This document shows positions 17,971-27,056 of a stretch of 49,362 nt of DNA, in pieces; within the stretch, counting starts at the first letter, position 1; each line of letters opens with the position of its first letter. Source of the DNA: Gaiellales bacterium (lineage in GTDB: Bacteria; Actinomycetota; Thermoleophilia; BMS3ABIN01); the NCBI GenBank assembly GCA_003599855.1, contig QZKG01000052.1, forward strand, positions 1-49,362, in the 5' to 3' direction. The notes under the pieces are model-generated. The model saw only the letters and a program-made list of their open reading frames with translations. It did not search any database and was not told where the DNA came from. Made by a program: the position numbers and the translations under genes.

Positions 17971-19563
17971 ATGGACGAGTCAGCCGCTGACAGCTACAGC
18001 CTGCCGCTCTATACTGCGGCGCAGATGCGAAAGACCGACGCCGCCGCCATCAAGGGCCTGGGCATCCCGGGCGTGGTGCTGATGGAGCGGGCGGGGATGG
18101 CGGTGGCGGAATACCTGCTGGACCATTTCTGCGGCCACCACTGTTTCATCATCCTGGCCGGCAAGGGGAATAACGGCGGGGACGGTTTCGTCGTCGCCCG
18201 CCACCTGGCGGAAGCAGGGTCGTCCACCCGCGTCTTCGCCGTGGCTCCAGCGCGGGAATACAGCGGCGACGCACTGACGAACCTGAAGATCCTGGGCAAG
18301 CTGGGCGTGGAGGTTGCCCACGCGCCGTCGGATGCGGTGCTCCGGCGCGCCCTGGCTGGCGATTGCGTCATCGTCGACGCTATCTTCGGGACCGGTTTCT
18401 CCGGCGAGCCCCGGGGCCGCGCCGCCCGGTTCATCAGCGCCGCATCGGCGGCGGCCGAGCGGCGGGCGGTCCCCGTGATCGCGGTGGATATCGCCTCGGG
18501 CATCGACGCCTCTACCGGCCGCATAGCGCGCAGGAGCCTGCCCGCCCGCACGACGGTGACGTTCCACGCGCCCAAGCTGGGGCACTTCGTCGCCCCGGGG
18601 AGCTACCTGACCGGGGACCTCATCCTGGCCGACATCGGCATACCCGAGGAAGCGGCGGCGCCGGCCGACCACTTCCTCACCGACCCCGACATGGTGGCGG
18701 CCATGATCCCGCCCAAGATGGAATACGACTACAAGTTCAGCGTCGGCCGCGTGCTGGTGGCCGGCGGCTCCCGCGGCCTGACCGGCGCCGCCTGCATGGC
18801 CGCCCAGGCGGCGCTCAGGGCCGGCGCCGGGGTTGTTACCGCGGCGGTGCCCGCCAGCCTCAACGAGGTCTTCGAAGAACGGCTCCTTGAGGTCATGACC
18901 ATGCCCCTGGACGATGACGGCGCCGGCCATTTCACTGCCGCCTCGCTGCCGGGCCTGCTCGATGCCGCGGGCGCTTTCGACGCCCTCGCCGTGGGGCCGG
19001 GCATCGGCCGCGACCCGCGCTGCGCGGCCATGATCGCCGACTTCACCCTGAAGGCCGGGGCGCCGGCTGTGATCGACGCCGACGGCATCAACGCTTTCGC
19101 CGGCAGGCCGGGGTCGCTCAAGCGCCGCCCGGCGCCCACGGTGCTCACTCCCCACGCCGGCGAACTGGCCCGGCTCATGGGGAGCACCCCGGGGGAGATC
19201 ACCAACGACAGGCTGGCGGCGGCCAAGGCGGCGGCGCGCCGGTCCGGGGCCGTAATCCTGCTCAAGGGATCGGCTACCATCGTCACGGACGGTGGCCTGA
19301 CCCTGGTCAATCCGAGCGGCAACCCGGGACTGGCTACGGCAGGCTCAGGCGACGTTCTCACCGGCGTCATCGCGGCCCTGATGGCCAAGGGCCTGCCGCC
19401 GCTGGACGCCGCCGCCGGGGGCGCCCTCATCCACGGCATGGCCGCCGACGAGGCCTCAGGCCGCGTGGGCATGGATAACCTGATAGCGTCAGACCTGATA
19501 GACTATCTGCCACAGGCATTCGCCAAACTCGAGGGAGAGGAAGAAATTGAGCGAGAGCATTGA
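17971..19563 (+). CDS. nnr: Bifunctional NAD(P)H-hydrate epimerase / ADP-dependent dehydratase
   Basis: This protein repairs hydrated NADH and NADPH. The N-terminal YjeF epimerase domain (about 1-225) shows GKGNNGGDGFVVARHL, DAIFGTGFSGEPRG and VDIASGIDASTG. The C-terminal ribokinase-like dehydratase (about 235-525) shows AVGPGIG, VIDADGINAF, LTPHAGELARLMG, and GNPGLATAGSGDVLTG. At 530 residues it is a full-length fusion. A GGGGGAGGAACC site precedes the ATG. The CBS-protein gene begins inside its last 17 bases, so expression is coupled. Confidence 0.95.
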   Translation: MDESAADSYSLPLYTAAQMRKTDAAAIKGLGIPGVVLMERAGMAVAEYLLDHFCGHHCFIILAGKGNNGGDGFVVARHLAEAGSSTRVFAVAPAREYSGDALTNLKILGKLGVEVAHAPSDAVLRRALAGDCVIVDAIFGTGFSGEPRGRAARFISAASAAAERRAVPVIAVDIASGIDASTGRIARRSLPARTTVTFHAPKLGHFVAPGSYLTGDLILADIGIPEEAAAPADHFLTDPDMVAAMIPPKMEYDYKFSVGRVLVAGGSRGLTGAACMAAQAALRAGAGVVTAAVPASLNEVFEERLLEVMTMPLDDDGAGHFTAASLPGLLDAAGAFDALAVGPGIGRDPRCAAMIADFTLKAGAPAVIDADGINAFAGRPGSLKRRPAPTVLTPHAGELARLMGSTPGEITNDRLAAAKAAARRSGAVILLKGSATIVTDGGLTLVNPSGNPGLATAGSGDVLTGVIAALMAKGLPPLDAAAGGALIHGMAADEASGRVGMDNLIASDLIDYLPQAFAKLEGEEEIEREH

Positions 19564-20023
19564 CCTTTCCGGCCTGACTGCCGGTGACATCATGCAGAAG
19601 GATGTCGTCACCATCAGGGATGACGCCACCATGCAGGACCTGGCCGAACTGCTTTCCAAGCACCGCATCAGCGGCGTTCCCGTCATCGACTCCGAGGACC
19701 GCGTAGTGGGGATCGCCACCGAGGGCGACCTCGTCTCCATCGACGCCGACATCCATTTCCCCCATTACATCCAGTTCCTCGACAGCGTCATCTTTCTGGA
19801 AAGCGTCAAGAAGTTCGATGAGCGCCTGCGCAAGGCGGCCGCCTACCGGGTGCGGGAACTGATGACCACCGACGTAGTCACCGTCCAGCAGGACGAGCCT
19901 GTGGAGAAGGTGGCCACGCTGATGACGGACAAAGAGGTAAACCGCCTGCCGGTGCTCGACGGCGACACGCTGGTGGGAATAGTGACTCGCGCCGACGTCG
20001 TACGGGCCATGTCCAGGATATAG
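19547..20023 (+). CDS. CBS domain pair protein
   Basis: A 158-residue cytosolic protein made of two CBS motifs: residues 9-60 (LTAGDIMQKDVVTIRDDATM...GVPVIDSEDRVVGIATEGDL) and about 102-157 (VRELMTTDVVTVQQDEP...LPVLDGDTLVGIVTRADVVRAM). Stand-alone CBS pairs sense adenine nucleotides or SAM and regulate a partner. The TTG start lies within the end of nnr, after GAGGGAGAGGAAG, and the gene ends two bases before alr. No attached catalytic domain is present, so the partner is unknown. Confidence 0.88.
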   Translation: MSESIDLSGLTAGDIMQKDVVTIRDDATMQDLAELLSKHRISGVPVIDSEDRVVGIATEGDLVSIDADIHFPHYIQFLDSVIFLESVKKFDERLRKAAAYRVRELMTTDVVTVQQDEPVEKVATLMTDKEVNRLPVLDGDTLVGIVTRADVVRAMSRI

Positions 20024-20025
20024 AC

Positions 20026-21138
20026 ATGCCCCGCGCCCTGGCCACGGTCGACCTCGAATGCGTGCGCCACAACGTGGGCAGCCTGCGCCAGAGGCTCGCC
20101 CCGCCCAGCTCCCTGATGGCGGTCGTCAAGGCCGACGGGTATGGCCACGGCGACATCGAGGTAGCGCGGGCCGCCCTGGAAGCGGGCGCCGTCTCCCTGG
20201 GGGTCGCTACCGCCGGCGAGGCGGTGCGCCTGCGGACTGCCGGGTTCGACTGTCCCGTCCTTGTCATGGGCGCTCTCACCGGGGCAGAAGCCGCGGCAGC
20301 CCTCGACGCCGGCGCGGAGATAATCCTCTGGACCGGTTCCTTCCTGCGCTCGCTGATCGACACCGTCCGCTCCCGTGACCTGGAGCCTGCCCGCGTCCAT
20401 ATCAAGCTCGACACGGGCATGCGGCGCCTGGGGGTATATCCCTCCCGGCTGACGGAGCTGCTCGACCTGGTGGAGACCTCTCCCGAAGTCGAGCTGGCCG
20501 GCCTGATGACCCATTTTGCCACCGCCGACGAGGATGACGACGACTTCTTCCAGTTCCAGCTGCGAACCTTCGAGGACGCAGCGCAGACGCTGCTGGCGGC
20601 GGGCGTGAGCGTACCGCTGCACGCGGCCAACAGCGCCGCCGCCATACGCTTCCCGGAGTCACACTTCGACTTCGTGCGCTGTGGCATCGCCATCTACGGC
20701 CTCTCCCCCTTCCAGGGCGACGCCGCCGCCGACGGCCTCAGGCCGGCGCTCAGGCTCAGCTCCTACCTGGCCGACGTCAAGCAGTTGCGCGAGGGCGATA
20801 CCGTCGGCTACGGCCGCACCTTCATGGCCAGGCGCGAGACCAGCATCGGCATCGTTCCCGTCGGTTACGGCGACGGCTACAACCGGCTCCTCTCGAATCG
20901 CGGCGAGGTCCTGGCCGGCGGCTCCCGCTTTCCCGTGGTAGGGCGCATATCCATGGACCAGATCACTATCGACCTGGGTCCCATGCCTGCTGTCGAGCCC
21001 GGTGACGAGGTAGTGCTGATCGGACGCCAGGGCGAGGAGGAGGTCAGCGCCGAGGAGGTGGCGTCCCTGCTGGACACGATCAACTACGAGGTAACCTGCA
21101 ACATCTCCGCGAGAGTGGAAAGAAGGTATGAGGGATAA
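20026..21138 (+). CDS. alr: Alanine racemase
   Basis: Alr supplies D-alanine for peptidoglycan. The 370-residue enzyme has the PLP lysine Lys35 in MAVVKADGYGHG, the interdomain RRLGVYP, HAANSAAAIRFPE, the second catalytic Tyr in DTVGYGRTF, and the C-terminal GRISMDQITIDLG. Length and motifs are complete. It follows the CBS gene directly and precedes the CCA-adding enzyme. The acpS/nnr/CBS/alr order resembles clusters in other Gram-positive bacteria. Confidence 0.97.
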   Translation: MPRALATVDLECVRHNVGSLRQRLAPPSSLMAVVKADGYGHGDIEVARAALEAGAVSLGVATAGEAVRLRTAGFDCPVLVMGALTGAEAAAALDAGAEIILWTGSFLRSLIDTVRSRDLEPARVHIKLDTGMRRLGVYPSRLTELLDLVETSPEVELAGLMTHFATADEDDDDFFQFQLRTFEDAAQTLLAAGVSVPLHAANSAAAIRFPESHFDFVRCGIAIYGLSPFQGDAAADGLRPALRLSSYLADVKQLREGDTVGYGRTFMARRETSIGIVPVGYGDGYNRLLSNRGEVLAGGSRFPVVGRISMDQITIDLGPMPAVEPGDEVVLIGRQGEEEVSAEEVASLLDTINYEVTCNISARVERRYEG

Positions 21139-21170
21139 TCCCGCCGGCGGACACGCAGGCCATCGAGCTG

Positions 21171-22571
21171 GTGCGCAGCCACCTTGCGGCCGCGGGTGTC
21201 GCTGCCTGGCTGGTGGGGGGCACGGTGCGCGACCTGCTCAGGGGCAGCGAACCCGGCGACATCGACCTGGCGACCGCCGCTGAACCCTTCGGCCCCGCGC
21301 GGGCCTTCGCTGATGCCATCGGCGGCAGCTACTTCACTCTCTCAGAGGAATTCACCGCCTGCCGCGTCATCACCCGGGGTGGAGAGGCTTACGATTTCCA
21401 GCAACTCCGCGGAGGCAGCATCGAGGCTGACCTGCGCGAGCGTGATTTCACCGTGGATGCCATGGCGCTGCCGCTGGCGGGGGGCGGCCTCATCGACCCC
21501 CTGGGCGGAGAAGCCGACCTCTCCGCCGGCAGGCTGTCGCCGGTAAACGATACCGTCTTCAGGACCGACCCCCTGCGGCTGCTGCGCGCCGTGCGCCTGG
21601 AAAAGACCCTTTCCCTGCGGCTGACCGGCGAGGCCGGGCTCCTGGTGAGGCGCGACGCCCGCCTCGCGGCCGAATCCGCCGCCGAGCGTCAGTTCTCTGA
21701 GCTCACGCGGATAATCGATGCCCCCGGAACCGTCGCCGCCATCCGGCGGCTCGACGAGTTCGACCTGCTGGAGGCGGTGCTGCCGGAGCTGGCTGCGCTC
21801 AAGGGCATCAGCCAGAACGACTTTCACCATCTCGACGTCTTCGAGCATACCCTGGCCGCCGCCGGGGCCATGGATGACCTCATCATGGATCCGGCCCAGG
21901 TCTTCCCGGGGACGGCGAGCGCGATGAAGGCCCGCCTTGAAACCCCGCTGGCGGGGGACGCGAGCCGCAGCCAGGCCCTCATCCTGGCGGCGCTGATGCA
22001 TGACATCGGCAAGCCAGGGTGCCGCTTCACCGACGAGGTGGAGCGCGTCCGCTTCTTCGAGCATGACCGCCTCAGCGCAGAGCTGGCCGAGCAGGTCCTC
22101 GGCCGCTTCCACGCCAGCAGGACGGCGACCGGAGCTGTCGTGCAGCTGGTACGCCAGCACATGCGCCTGGTGGGGCTCATCAACGCGGGCGACGTCAGCG
22201 AGAGGGCCCGGGTGCGCTACCTTAGGGCGACCCATCCCTACGCGCCGGAGTCGGTGCTGCTCTCAGTGAGCGACCGGCTGGCGGTGCGCGGCCCCGCCAG
22301 CACTGGCGCAGCCATCCGCGATCATCTGGAGTTCGCCCGGGAGATGATGGCGCGCTGTTTCGCCGCGGAAGAGGCCCGGCCCCCGCGGCTCGTGAACGGA
22401 GAGGAACTGATGGCGGCGCTGGGTCTGGAGCCCGGCCCCCTGGTGGGACGATTGCTGGAGGCCATTGAAGAGGAAAGGGCGCTGGGGAATGTGGACAGCC
22501 GCGAGGGCGCCCTGGAGTTCGCCCGCCGGCTGGCGGGAGGGGAGGACGGTCGCGGCACCGCTGATATATGA
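21171..22571 (+). CDS. cca: CCA tRNA nucleotidyltransferase with HD domain
   Basis: A class II nucleotidyltransferase of 466 residues that builds or repairs the tRNA 3' CCA end. The head domain shows WLVGGTVRDLLRGSEPGDIDLAT, with catalytic Asp30 and Asp32, then RERDFTVDAMALPL and the RNA-binding RLLRAVRLEKTL. An HD domain follows (LMHDIGKPG near 275-285 and VRQHMRL), found in many bacterial CCA or polyA enzymes. The GTG at 21171 is the first possible start after an in-frame stop at 21129. It is 33 bp after alr. CCA-adding versus A-adding specificity cannot be told by eye; both tRNA genes here encode CCA. Confidence 0.88.
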   Translation: MRSHLAAAGVAAWLVGGTVRDLLRGSEPGDIDLATAAEPFGPARAFADAIGGSYFTLSEEFTACRVITRGGEAYDFQQLRGGSIEADLRERDFTVDAMALPLAGGGLIDPLGGEADLSAGRLSPVNDTVFRTDPLRLLRAVRLEKTLSLRLTGEAGLLVRRDARLAAESAAERQFSELTRIIDAPGTVAAIRRLDEFDLLEAVLPELAALKGISQNDFHHLDVFEHTLAAAGAMDDLIMDPAQVFPGTASAMKARLETPLAGDASRSQALILAALMHDIGKPGCRFTDEVERVRFFEHDRLSAELAEQVLGRFHASRTATGAVVQLVRQHMRLVGLINAGDVSERARVRYLRATHPYAPESVLLSVSDRLAVRGPASTGAAIRDHLEFAREMMARCFAAEEARPPRLVNGEELMAALGLEPGPLVGRLLEAIEEERALGNVDSREGALEFARRLAGGEDGRGTADI

Positions 22572-22592
22572 TGGGCAAGAACAGAGGATGCC

Positions 22593-23450
22593 ATGGAAAC
22601 CGGACCAGCAATCGAAATCAGAGGGCTGACCAAGACCTACGGCGCCATCCGGGCGCTGGACAGCGCGTCACTCCGGGTGGAGCGGGGCAGTATCTTCGGG
22701 CTGGTGGGTCCCAACGGCGCGGGCAAGACCACGCTTATCAAGGCGCTTTGCGGCGTGCTGCGCCCGGACTCGGGCGAGGCCCTCGTGCTGGGCGCCGATT
22801 CCCGTGCCGGCCGGCATGAACTGAGACCCCGCCTGGGCTACATGCCCCAGACCCCATCCCTCTACGAGGACCTCAGCCCCATGGAGAACCTCCATTTCTT
22901 CGGCGGCGCCTCCGGGCTGGAGGGGCTCGCCGGACACGTACGCGAGTCGCTTGAGTTCGTCCGGCTCTGGGACCGCAGGGACGACCCCATCCATACTTTC
23001 TCGGGGGGGATGCGGCAGCGCGCTTCTCTCGCCTGCGCCCTGCTGGGAGACCCGGAACTGCTTATCCTCGACGAGCCCACGGCCGGGGTCGACCCCACCC
23101 TGAGACAATCCTTCTGGGATCATTTCCGCTTCCTCTGCGGCCAGGGCAGGACGATCTTTCTAAGCACCAACCAGATGGAGGAAGCGGTGCGCTGCGACCG
23201 GGTGGCGGTCATCCTGAGGGGGCGCATCCTCGTCTCTGACACCCCGGGCGCCATCGAAGGCCGGGGCCGTGCCGTGGTTACCATCCTGCTGGCAGGCGGC
23301 GCCAGTGAGCAGCATGAGACCAGTGACTACGAGCGCGAGCTCCCGCGGCTGCTCAAGGCACATGGCCTCGAGCAAGGTGTCGAGGGCATCCGGGTCGAAC
23401 GGCAGGGCTTCGAAGACGTGATCCTGTCCCTCATCCAGGAGGCGGAGTGA
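22593..23450 (+). CDS. ABC transporter ATP-binding protein, ABC-2 exporter type
   Basis: A 285-residue ATPase of the DrrA/CcmA-like class. It has Walker A GPNGAGKTT, Q-loop YMPQTPSLYEDL, signature TFSGGMRQRAS, and Walker B LLILDEPTAGVDP. The switch region reads STNQMEEAVRCDRVAVI: the usual H-loop His (STHYMEEA) is replaced by Asn. The last 60 residues are a C-terminal extension. AGAGGATGCC precedes the ATG. The stop overlaps the permease GTG. Substrate is unknown; this class exports drugs, lipids or polysaccharides. Confidence 0.93.
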   Translation: METGPAIEIRGLTKTYGAIRALDSASLRVERGSIFGLVGPNGAGKTTLIKALCGVLRPDSGEALVLGADSRAGRHELRPRLGYMPQTPSLYEDLSPMENLHFFGGASGLEGLAGHVRESLEFVRLWDRRDDPIHTFSGGMRQRASLACALLGDPELLILDEPTAGVDPTLRQSFWDHFRFLCGQGRTIFLSTNQMEEAVRCDRVAVILRGRILVSDTPGAIEGRGRAVVTILLAGGASEQHETSDYERELPRLLKAHGLEQGVEGIRVERQGFEDVILSLIQEAE

Positions 23451-24196
23451 CCGGCCACGTCCTCCTCATTGCGGGCCGCATCAACCGCCAGTTCCTGCGC
23501 GACCGGCGCTTCCTGGGCCTTTCCCTGGTGGTGCCGGTGCTGCTCATAGTCCTGCTCAAATACGTCATCGACTCCCTGCCCGGGCTGATCCGCCTCGGCG
23601 CCAACATATCCGAATACTCGGTCCTCCTGGCGGCGTTCCTGGTCCACTTCCTGGCCTACGTGCTGGCGACCATCGTGCTTGTGCGCGACCGCAACACCGG
23701 CACCCTGGAGCGCATGTTCGTGTCGGGCTACCGCCGCTCTGAGATCGTCATGGGTTACGTGGCCGGCTATTCGACCATAGCCGTCGCCCAGACGGCCATC
23801 GTGCTCATCCTTACCCGCCTTCTCTTCCACGTGAGGATCGAAAGGGACCTGGCGGCGGTAGTGCTGACGATGCTGGCGCTGGCGGTCGTATCGGTCGGCC
23901 TGGGCGTCTTCGTATCCAACTTCGCCCGCAACGAGGGGCAGGTGTTCCCCTTCATCCCCCTGGTGACGATACCATCGGGCCTGCTTTCGGGTGTGGCAAT
24001 CCCGGTTGAGGACCTTCCCCGGGTGCTGCAGTGGATCAGCAACATCGTGCCGCTCACCTGGGCGGCGCGGGTGCTTAAACCGGTGATCGTGAAGAAGGAA
24101 TCCTTTCTCGGTTCACTGCCGGACTTCCTGGTGCTGCTGGGGTTCGGCGTCCTGCTGCTGGCGCTGGCCAGCCTGACGCTCAGGGAAAGCGAGTAA
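23447..24196 (+). CDS. ABC-2 type transporter permease
   Basis: A 249-residue membrane protein with six predicted hydrophobic segments, typical of ABC2_membrane permeases: LGLSLVVPVLLIVLLKYVI, VLLAAFLVHFLAYVLATIVL, the coupling segment RDRNTGTLERMFVSGYRRSE, and IPSGLLSGVAIPVEDLPRVL before the last helices. It starts with GTG overlapping the ATPase stop. Together they form a homodimeric or heterodimeric exporter; no binding protein or second permease is nearby. Confidence 0.92.
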   Translation: MTGHVLLIAGRINRQFLRDRRFLGLSLVVPVLLIVLLKYVIDSLPGLIRLGANISEYSVLLAAFLVHFLAYVLATIVLVRDRNTGTLERMFVSGYRRSEIVMGYVAGYSTIAVAQTAIVLILTRLLFHVRIERDLAAVVLTMLALAVVSVGLGVFVSNFARNEGQVFPFIPLVTIPSGLLSGVAIPVEDLPRVLQWISNIVPLTWAARVLKPVIVKKESFLGSLPDFLVLLGFGVLLLALASLTLRESE

Positions 24197-24206
24197 CGGG
24201 CCGCCG

Positions 24207-24228
24207 TTACGAGGCCTTGGCCTCGTAA
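24207..24228. repeat. Perfect inverted repeat at a convergent gene end
   Basis: Ten-base arms, TTACGAGGCC and its complement, surround two bases. The repeat includes the stop codon of the GGDEF/HD-GYP gene and lies ten bases after the permease stop. It can form a strong hairpin in either transcript, but no T run follows, so terminator function is uncertain. Confidence 0.5.
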
Positions 24229-26579
24229 TCACCCATCATGCGGATGAACAGTTCGACCACCACGGGGTCGAACTGCCTGCCAGCTCCGCGCTGGAGCTCG
24301 ATGAGCGCTTGCGAGGGTGGCATCGCCTTGCGGTAGGGTCGGTCGCTGATCATGGCCTGGTAAGCGTCGGCAACTGCGATGATGCGCGCCCCCAGCGGGA
24401 TCTCTTCCCGCTTGAGGCCGTCCGGGTAACCGGCTCCGTCATAATGTTCATGATGGTGGCGCACCACCGGCAGGAAACCCTCAAGGCTGGAGATATGCTT
24501 GAGTATCTCGGTGCCCGCCTCGGGGTGCTCGCGGATGCGGCGCCAGTCTTCTTCGCTAAGTTCCTCGCGCTTGTTGATGATGTCGGGCGGCACGCTCACC
24601 AGCCCGATATCGTGCAGCAGCCCGGCTACCCTCACCTGCTGCACCACTTCCTCGTCGAGGTTGAGGGCCTCGGCAATGGCCGATGACAGTCTCGCCACCG
24701 ACTCCGAATGGCCGGCATCTCCCTCGTCGCGCCTGGCGACCGAGACGGCGATAGCCTGCGCAGCGGCCAGCTTGAACTCTTCCCGCACCAGATCATCCTT
24801 GCTGACGTCACCGTACGCGTCGGCTGCTTCATGGAAGAGCGTGACCCTGTCGCGCCCGTGGCGCTTGCTGTGATACATCGACCAGTCCGCTTTCTCCACC
24901 AGCTCCCGGGGATTGGCGGCGTCATTGGGATAGCTGGCCACGCCGATGCTGACAGTCAGCGATACCGGCCCCTTGGCCTTGCTCTCGAACTCGAGCGCGG
25001 CCACCCGGCGGCGGATGCGATGGGCGATTATCTGGGCGCCAGAGCTGTCGGTATCCGGCAGGATCAGCGCGAACTCCTCGCCGCCGTACCGGGCGGCGAC
25101 GTCGATGGCCCGCTTGGACTCGGTGATCACCCTGCCAGCCTCCTTGAGGGCCTGGTCTCCCAGGGCGTGGCCATTGGTGTCGTTGAACGCCTTGAAGTGA
25201 TCGAGGTCGCAGAAGATGATAGAGAGCGGTTTCCTGCTGCGTTCGGCGCGTTCGACCTCCTCGTGCAACCGGGCATAGAAGTGCCGCTGGTTATACAGGC
25301 CGGTTAGCCCGTCGGTGAGCGCTTTCTCCTGACTGCGCTCGTACATCATCGCGTTCTGGATGGCGATGGCCGCCTGGTTGGAGAGGATGGAGAGGACGGC
25401 GACCTCCTCCCTGCCATAGGCATCGGTCTTCTTGCTGTACACATAGAAGACGCCGAGCTTGCGTTTGCGGACCTTGAGCGGCAGGCAGATGAACGCCGTG
25501 ATCCCTTCTTCGCGCGCCAGCTTGCTGAGCCGGTGATGGGCCTGGATGTCATCACTGAAGACCGCCTGATCGCCGAAGATCACCCTCTCCGCCAGGCCGC
25601 CGCGGCGGAAGCGCATCCTGGTGGTGAAATCGTCGCTCAGGCCGCTGGTGTAGACATCGGTGAAGCGGCGCTTCTCCTCGTCATAAAGCACGATGGCGGC
25701 CGCGTCCGACCCGGTCAGCTCGATGCCCTTGTCCATCACTACATCCAGCACCCGTGACCAGTCGAGCTCCGAGCTGATCGCCAGGGCGATCTCCGAAAGG
25801 TTGGTCAGCTGACCGATCTTGTCCTGGACCGCCGCTGCCATCAGGTTGAAAGACCTGCCAAGCTCGCCTACCTCGTCATCGGTCGTCACGCGCACCCGCC
25901 GCTCCATGTCGCCATGGATCATCGCCATGCTGGCTTCCTTGAGCTCGGTCACGGGGCGGTTGAGCCTGCGGTACGTTATCACCGTCACGAACAGGCTGAG
26001 GCTGATGCCGACGATGGCCGCCAGGATGAGGTACGAGCGGGCTTCGGCGGACGCCCGCTCGGACGCTTCGCGAGCCTGGACGTTACGCTCGTCGAAACTG
26101 GAAGTGACCACCGTCGCCTTGTTCTTGATGCTCACCAGCAGCCCATCGGCTTCCTTCTCGTAGACGATGGCCCCTGCCCGGTCGCCGGACTCCCAGGCGG
26201 GCACGAGCCTGTTCAGGATGATGTCGTCCAGCTGCTCGGTGGACTGCTGCAGCTGCTCCAGGTAAGCCAGCTCCTGGCTGCTCTCGGCATGCGATACGGC
26301 GTCATCAAGGGCTTGCCTCCGCCGCTCGCCAGCTTCTGTGAAGGCATTCACCTGACCCAGGTTGCTATCGAGGATGAGCTCGTAGACCGCCTGCATCTGC
26401 TCCGATGCCGCAGCGGTGACGTCCTTGATGTCCTGCACCGCCTCGGCGCGGTCCATGGCCACGGCAGCGGATGAGCGCACTTCTCCCAGCTCGTGGGTGA
26501 CGACCAGGCCGATTATCGAGAACACGGCGACGACGGCTACGAAGCCGCTGACCACCTTGCTACTCAGTTTCTGAAACAA
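24207..26579 (-). CDS. Membrane c-di-GMP enzyme: HAMP-GAF-GGDEF-HD-GYP
   Basis: About 790 residues. A first membrane helix (VSGFVAVVAVFSIIGLVV) is followed by an extracytoplasmic helical bundle, a second helix (LILAAIVGISLSLFVTVITY), HAMP (RRLNRPVTELKEAS), a GAF domain (GSDAAAIVLYDEEKRR), GGDEF and HD-GYP. The GGDEF site is intact (RYGGEEFAL) with an RxxD inhibition site (RAID) five residues upstream. The HD-GYP site is also intact (HDIGLVSVP, HHEHYDGAGYPDG). It could both make and degrade c-di-GMP; net activity is unknown. I chose the TTG at 26579 with AGAAAGG upstream; an ATG 24 codons earlier is possible. Confidence 0.88.
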   Translation of the reverse strand: MFQKLSSKVVSGFVAVVAVFSIIGLVVTHELGEVRSSAAVAMDRAEAVQDIKDVTAAASEQMQAVYELILDSNLGQVNAFTEAGERRRQALDDAVSHAESSQELAYLEQLQQSTEQLDDIILNRLVPAWESGDRAGAIVYEKEADGLLVSIKNKATVVTSSFDERNVQAREASERASAEARSYLILAAIVGISLSLFVTVITYRRLNRPVTELKEASMAMIHGDMERRVRVTTDDEVGELGRSFNLMAAAVQDKIGQLTNLSEIALAISSELDWSRVLDVVMDKGIELTGSDAAAIVLYDEEKRRFTDVYTSGLSDDFTTRMRFRRGGLAERVIFGDQAVFSDDIQAHHRLSKLAREEGITAFICLPLKVRKRKLGVFYVYSKKTDAYGREEVAVLSILSNQAAIAIQNAMMYERSQEKALTDGLTGLYNQRHFYARLHEEVERAERSRKPLSIIFCDLDHFKAFNDTNGHALGDQALKEAGRVITESKRAIDVAARYGGEEFALILPDTDSSGAQIIAHRIRRRVAALEFESKAKGPVSLTVSIGVASYPNDAANPRELVEKADWSMYHSKRHGRDRVTLFHEAADAYGDVSKDDLVREEFKLAAAQAIAVSVARRDEGDAGHSESVARLSSAIAEALNLDEEVVQQVRVAGLLHDIGLVSVPPDIINKREELSEEDWRRIREHPEAGTEILKHISSLEGFLPVVRHHHEHYDGAGYPDGLKREEIPLGARIIAVADAYQAMISDRPYRKAMPPSQALIELQRGAGRQFDPVVVELFIRMMGDYEAKAS

Positions 26580-26719
26580 GGTTTGCCTTTCTTGCTGGAA
26601 ACAACCTGACCGCCCCGGCAGTGGATCCGCCGCCCGCAACCGCCCAACCATGCCAGAGCAGGCCTGATTTTCCCTTGCGGGTTACAGATGCAATCGGCAA
26701 CCGGCGGCGGTACCTTGAC

Positions 26720-27004
26720 TTACCAGTAACCGTCCTGGCTCAGGGAGATGTCGTGGCTCTGGCAACGGGGGCATTCGAAATGGTCTACGTGTTCGGTGAA
26801 GGCGACTACCGATCCGCAGTCGGGACAGGTGAACTTCTCGTTTAGCACGTCCCGCCCGGTAAGGTCGACCTCGACGAATGCGGCGCAGCTGGGACAGTGC
26901 GCCGGCAGGAAGCGGGCGCGGGGGTCATCGCAGCCGACCCCCCAGCGGATCCTCCCGGACCGGTAGCCGCAGGCGCGGCATGCTATGATCGTGAATTCAC
27001 CCAT
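26720..27004 (-). CDS. Small multi-zinc-ribbon protein
   Basis: A 94-residue protein with four Cys pairs: CRACG near residue 9, CPSC near 38, CPDCG near 60 and CPRC near 80. These would form two zinc ribbons, one of them interleaved with GCDDPRARFLPAHCP. It lacks a signal peptide or catalytic domain. The role could be nucleic-acid or protein binding; nothing more can be said. The ATG at 27004 is preferred over a TTG two codons upstream. It lies 52 bp after pheA in the same direction. Confidence 0.65.
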   Translation of the reverse strand: MGEFTIIACRACGYRSGRIRWGVGCDDPRARFLPAHCPSCAAFVEVDLTGRDVLNEKFTCPDCGSVVAFTEHVDHFECPRCQSHDISLSQDGYW

Positions 27005-27056
27005 TGTCAATCGATGGTGATGCCCAGGCTTGCCCTGGCCGGGCCGGCGCCCCTGC

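Noticed and set aside
21128..21170. cca starting at the ATG overlapping the alr end (21128)
   Set aside because: That ATG is in a different frame from the nucleotidyltransferase domain, and the true frame has a stop at 21129.
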